Positions 58,801-64,000 of a stretch of 64,000 bases of DNA are shown here, piece after piece. Made by a program: the position numbers and the translations under genes. How positions within the stretch are numbered: the stretch's first letter is position 1; every line of letters starts with the position of its first letter. The stretch is from the NCBI RefSeq assembly GCF_002743375.1, contig NZ_PDZC01000010.1, positions 1 through 64,000 of the forward strand. The letters are read 5' to 3'. The notes under the pieces were generated by a model that was not told the origin of the DNA, searched no databases, and worked only from the letters and a program-made list of their open reading frames with translations. The stretch comes from Sporosarcina sp. P34. Its GTDB lineage: Bacteria > Bacillota > Bacilli > Bacillales_A > Planococcaceae.

Positions 58801-59535
58801 ATGGATTCGCTTCGTAAAAAATTACAACAAGAACTCGAGCAACAGCCCGATATCCAAATACAACAATCAGACAGCTGGGGATTGCCGGTCGAGCTAATTA
58901 ATATACCTTACACGATCATTAAGCGCACGACGATGGACATATTAATGAAAATGATCTTATTAACAATTCAAAGGTTAGATGTATCTGAGCCCAAGGTAAT
59001 TGCAGATTTTCTTGCCGTCGAACCACTGTTTATAGAGAATTTGTTTGGAAAGATGGAAGCCGCACAGATGATCAAGTTGCGTAAAGACAGTTTTGAATTG
59101 ACGGGCCTAGGAGTCAATCAATTACAATCAGGTATATACGAACATCCACCTGAAGAGGCAGAAAAAAAGTTTTATTATAGTCCTTGCCACAATTCAATTT
59201 TATGTGAACAACCTGAAAAAATTTTCACGGCAAAAGTTAAAGAGTTTAGATTAGCTAAGAAATTCACAAGAAGTTCGCAACGACTTGATGATGAACAATT
59301 GCGGGTGGCACTACTTGCTACTCGCGTAGAAGTTACAGAAGGTTCACTTCAGAATGTGGTGGATAAAATAGAGATCCCGCAAAAGCTTGATAACCAACTT
59401 ATTCCATGCGTGGAGTTTTATGTTTACGATCGTGCGGAAAACAGCTATTTCACTAGAGTGTGGAATACTTTAACGGAAGAATGGGACGAGCATTTGGAGA
59501 AGCTTCTAGATGATCAAGCCCCACTTCGGAAATAA
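58801..59535 (+). CDS. Winged-helix-like protein in operon with the helicase
   Basis: This 244-residue soluble protein has a probable winged-helix segment at about 42-108 ('MDILMKMILLTIQRLDVSEPKVIADFLAVEP' then 'ENLFGKMEAAQMIKLRKDSFELTGLG'). A strand-rich C-terminal half follows with 'YYSPCHNSILCEQPEKI' and 'LIPCVEFYVYDRAENSYFTRVW'. I know no family name. It starts 13 bases after the helicase with AGGGTGAGTG upstream, so it is a partner, possibly a DNA-binding or regulatory subunit. A terminator follows. Confidence 0.65.
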   Translation: MDSLRKKLQQELEQQPDIQIQQSDSWGLPVELINIPYTIIKRTTMDILMKMILLTIQRLDVSEPKVIADFLAVEPLFIENLFGKMEAAQMIKLRKDSFELTGLGVNQLQSGIYEHPPEEAEKKFYYSPCHNSILCEQPEKIFTAKVKEFRLAKKFTRSSQRLDDEQLRVALLATRVEVTEGSLQNVVDKIEIPQKLDNQLIPCVEFYVYDRAENSYFTRVWNTLTEEWDEHLEKLLDDQAPLRK

Positions 59536-59537
59536 TT

Positions 59538-59573
59538 AAAAAAGATCAGGGATACTTTCCCCTGATCTTTTTT
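59538..59573. terminator. Bidirectional terminator after the helicase operon
   Basis: AAAAAAGATCAGGG pairs with CCCTGATCTTTTTT. It lies between this operon and the opposing small gene. Confidence 0.88.
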
Positions 59574-59575
59574 AT

Positions 59576-59734
59576 TTAGGACTTACGCTTTTTTTGTGCG
59601 GGAGCTTTACGTAATTCGGCGAATTCTTTCGCGATTTCTTCATGCATATCACGTGCAGCAATCGTTTGGTTCTTTGGCGTTTGTGGTAAGGAGCCGGCCG
59701 ATTTACTTCCTTTAGTATGTTCATCTCTTCCCAT
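59576..59734 (-). CDS. Small hydrophilic protein, possibly YfhD-like (52 aa)
   Basis: ATG 59734 on the minus strand follows AGAAGGGAG and opens 52 codons: MGRDEHTKGSKSAGSLPQTP, then KNQTIAARDMHEEIAKEFAE and a basic end. The N-terminal MGR...LPQTPK pattern recalls the small YfhD proteins of Bacillus, but this is from memory and unsure. It has no membrane segment. It ends in the shared terminator. Confidence 0.6.
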   Translation of the reverse strand: MGRDEHTKGSKSAGSLPQTPKNQTIAARDMHEEIAKEFAELRKAPAQKKRKS

Positions 59735-59896
59735 TTGTCAATCTCCCTTCTGTAAGTACCTTCGTACGTAAGTTGGTTCAAAAATGAAAAGTTATACGTG
59801 AATATAGAGATAGCGTTTGGCAAATTCATTTGCAAGTGGAATGAATTCTATTCTGTAAGCCTTCCATTTAAAAAGAAGCTGTTTAAGATGTCTTGT

Positions 59897-59921
59897 GTTT
59901 AGCACGTAGTATATTGGGAAT
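59897..59921 (+). promoter_or_regulatory. Candidate sigma-B promoter of the first KGG gene
   Basis: GTTTAG (59897-59902), a 13-base spacer and GGGAAT (59916-59921) fit sigma-B, 48 bases before the ATG. The rest of 59735-59968 shows nothing else. Confidence 0.65.
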
Positions 59922-59968
59922 ATATTCATTAAGCTTTGTAAGTTGAATTATAAGGAGGAAGAATATAT

Positions 59969-60262
59969 ATGGCTAACCAAGATCATACAGAAGAAAAGAA
60001 AAAAATGACTTTGAAAGAAGCGGGACGTAAAGGCGGTCAAGCAACCTCCAAAAAGCATAACAAAGAGTTCTATGAACAGATTGGTCGTAAAGGTGGGGAA
60101 GCCACAGCCCAAAAGCATAATAGTGAATTTTATAAAGAAATTGGTCGGAAAGGTGGAAAAGCTACTTCCGAAAAGCACGATAAACAATTTTATGAGAACA
60201 TTGGACGTAAAGGCGGAGAAGCTCGCGCCAGTCAGCGTAATGAAAAACATACATCCGTATGA
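59969..60262 (+). CDS. gsiB: GsiB-like general stress protein with KGG repeats (97 aa)
   Basis: This very hydrophilic 97-residue protein is built of four repeats of about 20 residues centred on GRKGG(E/Q/K)A. The unit reads like HNSEFYKEIGRKGGEATAQK. It belongs to the KGG/stress-induced family with B. subtilis GsiB, an LEA-type desiccation and general stress protein. AAGGAGGAAG precedes the ATG. A terminator follows. A second related gene lies 560 bases downstream. Confidence 0.92.
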   Translation: MANQDHTEEKKKMTLKEAGRKGGQATSKKHNKEFYEQIGRKGGEATAQKHNSEFYKEIGRKGGKATSEKHDKQFYENIGRKGGEARASQRNEKHTSV

Positions 60263-60320
60263 TTTTACATGGTAAAACAGTCAGCAGTTCTTAAAGACTC
60301 TTTATATTAAATAACACAGT

Positions 60321-60354
60321 AAAAACCGGGGAAGTATGGATACCCCCGGTTTTT
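60321..60354 (+). terminator. Terminator after the first KGG gene
   Basis: AAAAACCGGGG pairs with CCCCGGTTTTT. Confidence 0.88.
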
Positions 60355-60733
60355 CTACTGGATTAATGCCATATTGCAATACTTAGGATATGTGTTTTTT
60401 GATAAAATAGTAGCACGGCATAATATGGCGAACCCTCGGAAAGTGTCTTCTTTTATATCCATAGAAAATTTTTTATCGTTTGTTGACAAGATTGGGAAGC
60501 ATTACTGCCTGTTTTATATTCAACGTACCCCACGGTTGAGTTTTCTCTCTTGTAAAAGATCTAATGTAAGTAGGCTCACTTGTATAAGATAAATAACTTT
60601 CGATTAAAATGGGATAACCAAAAATAAATTTGTGATTTATCAAAACTAGCGGGTATAAATGTCTAAAAATATAAATAAAAAATAGAATAATGTATTACCT
60701 TTATACTGATATGCCATTAAAGTCAATTTAAAA
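60355..60733. other. AT-rich intergenic stretch, nothing recognised
   Basis: Between the terminator and the second stress promoter I see no RNA, repeat or credible gene. An open frame at 60374-60592 has no binding site and a composition unlike the neighbours. Confidence 0.6.
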
Positions 60734-60758
60734 GTTTATTCCCATGTCTGCTGGGAAT
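60734..60758 (+). promoter_or_regulatory. Candidate sigma-B promoter of the second KGG gene
   Basis: GTTTAT (60734-60739), a 13-base spacer and GGGAAT (60753-60758) fit sigma-B. The spacing matches the promoter of the first KGG gene. Confidence 0.65.
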
Positions 60759-60818
60759 ATATCTAGTAAGCTTGTCGACGAGCTAAAAATGATTAATGTA
60801 ATAGGAGGAATTATAAAA

Positions 60819-61148
60819 ATGGCTAACCAAAACAATCGCAACAACAATGACGAGAAAATGAGTCTTGAGGAAGCGGGACGTAAAGGCGGAGAAGCTACCT
60901 CTAAAAATCATGATCAGGAATTCTACGAAGAAATCGGTCGCAAAGGTGGGGAAGCTACCTCTAAAAACCATGGCCAGGAATTCTATGAAGAAATCGGTCG
61001 CAAAGGCGGGGAAGCAAGAGCTGATCAGAACGACTCAAATAGCTCAGGCGACTCGAACAACAATAGCCGCGATAATGGTAAAATGAGCCGAGAAGAAGCG
61101 GGCCGTAAAGGCGGAGAAGCACGTGCCAGACAGCGCGATAATAACTGA
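60819..61148 (+). CDS. GsiB-like general stress protein with KGG repeats (109 aa)
   Basis: This 109-residue paralog has KGG units at the start (EAGRKGGEATSKNHDQEFYE, then a near-identical copy), a linker rich in Asn, Ser and Asp ('NDSNSSGDSNNNSRDNG') and a final SREEAGRKGGEARARQR unit. TAGGAGG precedes ATG 60819; the longer start at 60744 lies within the promoter. Both copies probably act as hydrophilic protectants. Confidence 0.9.
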   Translation: MANQNNRNNNDEKMSLEEAGRKGGEATSKNHDQEFYEEIGRKGGEATSKNHGQEFYEEIGRKGGEARADQNDSNSSGDSNNNSRDNGKMSREEAGRKGGEARARQRDNN

Positions 61149-61189
61149 GAATGCGATTTACACATAAAATCTAATATAAAGGCAAAATG

Positions 61190-61230
61190 AAAATACTCTT
61201 GAATCATATAAGTGATTCAAGAGTATTTTT
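61190..61230 (+). terminator. Terminator after the second KGG gene
   Basis: AAATACTCTTGAATCA pairs perfectly with TGATTCAAGAGTATTT, followed by T. Bases 61231-61390 are AT-rich with nothing clear. Confidence 0.9.
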
Positions 61231-61396
61231 ACGTGGTGAAATAGGTATTTTGTCTAAAACGTGAATTTTTTTTTGAAATTTGAAGTTAAACAGGCAATTA
61301 ATCATAAAGTATATTGATTGAATATATTAGGGTTAGTATAATATTATCAGGAATAAAATTCTGTGGAAGAAACATATATAAGGGAAACAGGGATGA

Positions 61397-61954
61397 ATGA
61401 GAATGGATAATCAGGTTGTGTCTTTAAATGTATTACAATGTATTGAAAGTGTTATGAAAAGTGTGTGTATGAAAGAAGAAATCCGAAAAGTTCATGATGG
61501 AATCAATATGAGTTATAATTTTATAGGAAAATATATAGGATTTGACGAAGAACGGCTGAAAACTGCCTATGGAGAGCTCGCTTTTTCCTGTTCGTTTGAG
61601 ACATATGTACAGACCATTACTATGCATGAACTGGGACACGCCATTGATCTGCCTGCTTTAGAAGCATCATTAGCGAGAACCATGGAAATATTCACTATGA
61701 AAAAGAGTTATACTATGGAAGAGATTTATCAATCGCCCGATTTGTTGGAAATGTTGATTGAAGAAGATGAAATGAACCTAGCTTTCGAAGTAACCGCTTG
61801 GAAAAATGCGTGTAAGTTGAACGAGCGGTATCAGATAGTCAACCGAACAGAATTCCATTTAATTGAAAATACTAGCCTGGCTACCTATAACAAACTCTCT
61901 CAAGATCATTTACAAGTTTACCGTCAGCTGATAAAAGAAGATTCTTCAAATTAA
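61397..61954 (+). CDS. Small protein with HEXXH metallopeptidase-type motif, unknown
   Basis: This 185-residue soluble protein contains 'TITMHELGHAID', an HEXXH zinc-binding motif at about residue 77 (HELGH). No clear third ligand of a known clan is seen, though several later Glu and His exist ('AFEVTAWKNACKLNERY'). A small intracellular peptidase or metal-dependent toxin-like enzyme is possible. The start is ATG 61397 or 61403, with ACAGGGATGA upstream. No family was recognised. Confidence 0.7.
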   Translation: MRMDNQVVSLNVLQCIESVMKSVCMKEEIRKVHDGINMSYNFIGKYIGFDEERLKTAYGELAFSCSFETYVQTITMHELGHAIDLPALEASLARTMEIFTMKKSYTMEEIYQSPDLLEMLIEEDEMNLAFEVTAWKNACKLNERYQIVNRTEFHLIENTSLATYNKLSQDHLQVYRQLIKEDSSN

Positions 61955-61986
61955 AAACCAATTGGACACGAAGCCAATTGGTTTTT
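61953..61986. terminator. Bidirectional terminator
   Basis: AAAAACCAATTGG pairs with CCAATTGGTTTTT between convergent genes. Confidence 0.9.
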
Positions 61987-62719
61987 AGGTGTGAATTGTG
62001 GGATAGAAGTGCTCCCAGGCTTCTTTTATGCCGTCTGCATTATGCCCTTCAGCGCGGTAAAGAAGCGCATGGTGAGGCAGTTCTTTCAATTCATCTTGAG
62101 CATTTCCGACAATCACGGCCGGATAATCAAGTGATAGCATTTCAGCGTCGTTGCCTGAATCCCCTGCGAGTAAAATATTCACGTCTTTCTTAGCATATTC
62201 AAGAAGGACATATTCCATTGCTTTGCCTTTACCGCTACGTTCAGGTAGTATATCCAAATCACTTCCTGAACTGTATACGATATGACATGGAATATGATGA
62301 GTATCGAGCTTAGCTTGAATAGCTTGTACGATATGTGGCTGACAGGAATCTAAAGTAAAGGATATACGCTTTTGATGAGGTAAATTCTGCCGGATAAGCG
62401 AATGGAAGTCTCCAGAAGCCGATAGAACGTCATTAGGTGACCACGTTTCATTTACCCATGCGGACCATGTCCTGTCTTCTGACCAATCAGGTGCATGGTA
62501 AATTGCTGTTCCAACATCTGTGATGAGGATATCGGGCAGCGGTAATTTTTCTTGTTTGATGAGTGAAAGCGCCGAATTTAAATGTCTGCCTGTTACGTAA
62601 ACGAGGGCAGGATCAAACTGTTTGTCACGGTAGAATGAGAAAAGGTTATTTAATGCTGTCTGATCACCGACTAACGTATTATCCAGATCAGTCGCCAGCA
62701 AGTATGGTTTTTGTTTCAT
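61985..62719 (-). CDS. Sucrose-6-phosphate phosphatase (SPP-type HAD hydrolase)
   Basis: This 244-residue HAD phosphatase has the SPP-like motif I 'LLATDLDNTLVGD' and 'YVTGRHLNSAL', then 'PDILITDVGTAIYHAPDW' and motif IV 'LLAGDSGNDAEML'. It fits cyanobacterial SPP in length and in these motifs. It would free sucrose from sucrose-6-phosphate made by the next gene. ATG 62719 has AAAGGAG upstream and overlaps the synthase gene by about 32 bases, so the two form an operon. Confidence 0.88.
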   Translation of the reverse strand: MKQKPYLLATDLDNTLVGDQTALNNLFSFYRDKQFDPALVYVTGRHLNSALSLIKQEKLPLPDILITDVGTAIYHAPDWSEDRTWSAWVNETWSPNDVLSASGDFHSLIRQNLPHQKRISFTLDSCQPHIVQAIQAKLDTHHIPCHIVYSSGSDLDILPERSGKGKAMEYVLLEYAKKDVNILLAGDSGNDAEMLSLDYPAVIVGNAQDELKELPHHALLYRAEGHNADGIKEAWEHFYPTIHT

Positions 62720-63905
62720 TGGCAACTCCTTTATATAATTCGCTCATTTTGTAAGCTAGGACACTCCAGTTAAATTCCTGCCGTGCATAAGCGGCGGCTC
62801 TCTGTCCGAGTTTTTTTGTAAGATGGGGATTGTTCAACAATGTAGACATGGCTCGTGACAGCTGAACGGGATTGTTATGCTCCACGTGCAGGCCTGTCCT
62901 GTCGTGTTTGACGATGTCTTGCAGTCCGCCGACTCTGGAAGCAATAACAGGACTTCCACATGCCTGCGCTTCTGCAGCGACCATTCCAAAAGATTCATAA
63001 TGTGAAGGGACAACAGTGGCGACGGAATTCGTAAATAATCGGGCCAGCTGGTGTTGATTTTGTGGGCCTAGGAATTTCACCCGGTGCTCAAAGCCTTCGA
63101 TTGCTGCACGAAGCTTTCGGCTTTTGGGTAAATGATTCTTACGTAAGATACATGATTCACTGCCTCCTGCAATAATCAGTTTGGTACGGTCCATCGTAGG
63201 ATTTTCTTTTATAAGTAAATCGAACGCGTTGAAGAGGGTATATATACCCTTCGTCGTTTGCAGTCTGCCCGCAAATGCAAAGTAAGGGAATACTGTGATT
63301 TTGGACCTTTCTGATTGAAACGCTTCATTAACGCCGATTGGAATAATTTTTATAGGTGCCGGATTAGTTATAAATTCACGAATCAGCTGTCTTTCTGATG
63401 GAGTAGTTACTACAACTAGATCTGCTGAAGTTAGAATCATTTTTTCGGTAAGAAGGCGGAGTGCTTCCGATTTACCGGTCGCTTTCTTTTTCGCAATCCC
63501 CAGTGAATGATTGGTGTGAATCCATGGAATACCCCATTTATTCTTAATAAACGAACCGATAAGACCCGATAACCAATAATGAGTATGCACGACATCATAT
63601 TTTTTGAAATTAAGCGTCTGTGACATTTCTTCAAAAAATTCCGGTATCAGACGGTACATCTCGTGTTTTGGCACAAAGTTGTGTTTTCCAGCTGCGAACC
63701 GTATGACTCGGCAGGAAGTACCAAAATATTCAACTTTAGGGGTGTCCATACTATTCCAATGTGTCACAACATCTACTGCGTACCCCTCTTTTTCTAATGC
63801 CAAAGCCAGTTGTCTGACATAGTTGTTTTGTCCGCCAGCCTGCTCGCTTCCCAGTGGTGCCAACGGATCGCCATGATCAGAAATAAATAGTATGTTTCTT
63901 ATCAT
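62688..63905 (-). CDS. GT4-family glycosyltransferase, probable sucrose-phosphate synthase
   Basis: This 405-residue glycosyltransferase of the GT4 fold starts with 'ISDHGDPLAPLGSEQAGGQNNYVRQLALAL', where GGQxxYV is the mark of the sucrose synthase/SPS group, then 'DVVHTHYWLSGLIG', 'PIGVNEAF', 'FAGRLQTTKGI' and 'PSHYESFGMVAAEAQACG' (the E-x7-E nucleotide-sugar motif). Its pairing with a SPP gene argues for UDP-glucose plus fructose-6-phosphate to sucrose-6-phosphate. AAGGGAG precedes ATG 63905. The upstream 63906-64000 holds only a presumed promoter. Confidence 0.82.
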   Translation of the reverse strand: MIRNILFISDHGDPLAPLGSEQAGGQNNYVRQLALALEKEGYAVDVVTHWNSMDTPKVEYFGTSCRVIRFAAGKHNFVPKHEMYRLIPEFFEEMSQTLNFKKYDVVHTHYWLSGLIGSFIKNKWGIPWIHTNHSLGIAKKKATGKSEALRLLTEKMILTSADLVVVTTPSERQLIREFITNPAPIKIIPIGVNEAFQSERSKITVFPYFAFAGRLQTTKGIYTLFNAFDLLIKENPTMDRTKLIIAGGSESCILRKNHLPKSRKLRAAIEGFEHRVKFLGPQNQHQLARLFTNSVATVVPSHYESFGMVAAEAQACGSPVIASRVGGLQDIVKHDRTGLHVEHNNPVQLSRAMSTLLNNPHLTKKLGQRAAAYARQEFNWSVLAYKMSELYKGVANETKTILAGD

Positions 63906-64000
63906 ATCTATTTTCTCCCTTCTACTTTTCGTTTTCTTAGCTATATTCTTTTACCCTGAAAAACTCAACGAGAAACATATTTTGGTTTATAACGAAGAAT

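Noticed and set aside
60374-60592. 72-codon frame between the two KGG genes
   Set aside because: It has no binding site or promoter and no homology recognised.

Overview
The window is a piece of a low-to-medium GC Bacillota chromosome. Gene order (yebE-NETI-pur operon-yerA-yerB-yerC-pcrB-pcrA-ligA-camS-gatCAB-dgkB-rlmCD), strong AGGAGG ribosome binding sites, TTG/GTG starts and sigma-B promoters match Bacillus relatives. Overall the content looks most like Planococcaceae/Caryophanaceae, probably Sporosarcina. The genus is an inference; no database search was possible. There are no prophage, insertion-sequence or CRISPR signals.

Region by region: (1) 1-740, the 3' end of a 5S rRNA and its terminator, then a 42-bp tandem repeat. 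(2) 739-12601, yebE and a NETI gene, then the purine operon purEKSQLFMNHD behind a PurBox-like operator, a promoter and a guanine riboswitch with terminator. purB and purC are missing, and PurQ has lost its catalytic Cys and His. (3) 12602-22210, a cluster of DnaA-box-like sites, then adenine deaminase-like yerA, yerB, yerC, pcrB, pcrA, ligA and camS. (4) 22299-32006, gatCAB, a thioredoxin-like protein, dgkB, a NUDIX gene, a cytochrome bd operon with two tiny membrane ORFs (one is CydS-like), and rlmCD. (5) 32241-34740, a membrane protein, a cupin, and five tandem 40-codon paralogous ORFs. These lie in two duplicated units, each with a cre-like site, a TGTGA-N6-TCACA (Crp/Fnr-type) palindrome and its own terminator. 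(6) 34848-53752, a mixed housekeeping region: transporters, a GH3 lipoprotein, hydrolases, acylase, NamA, TspO, zinc-finger and stress proteins. (7) 49.6-61.2 kb, a stretch with several sigma-B-type promoters serving a YsnF-like protein, two small stress-type proteins, two KGG-repeat (GsiB-like) proteins and a previously unrecognised candidate structured RNA of about 350 nt. Inside it sits a frameshifted coiled-coil SF1 helicase plus a winged-helix-like partner gene. (8) 61.4-64.0 kb, a small HEXXH protein, then sucrose-phosphate phosphatase and a sucrose-phosphate-synthase-like glycosyltransferase on the minus strand.

How genes work together: the purine operon makes IMP from PRPP under double control by PurR and guanine. 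yerA and the NCS2 permease add purine salvage. PcrA, LigA and PcrB form the conserved helicase, ligase and lipid block. CydAB-CydS is a low-oxygen oxidase, and the small-ORF array carries promoter sites suggesting oxygen- and carbon-responsive control. The SPS and SPP pair would make sucrose, plausibly as a compatible solute. The most interesting items are the 40-codon paralog array, the triad-less PurQ, the sigma-B-type candidate RNA and the DnaA-box-like cluster.
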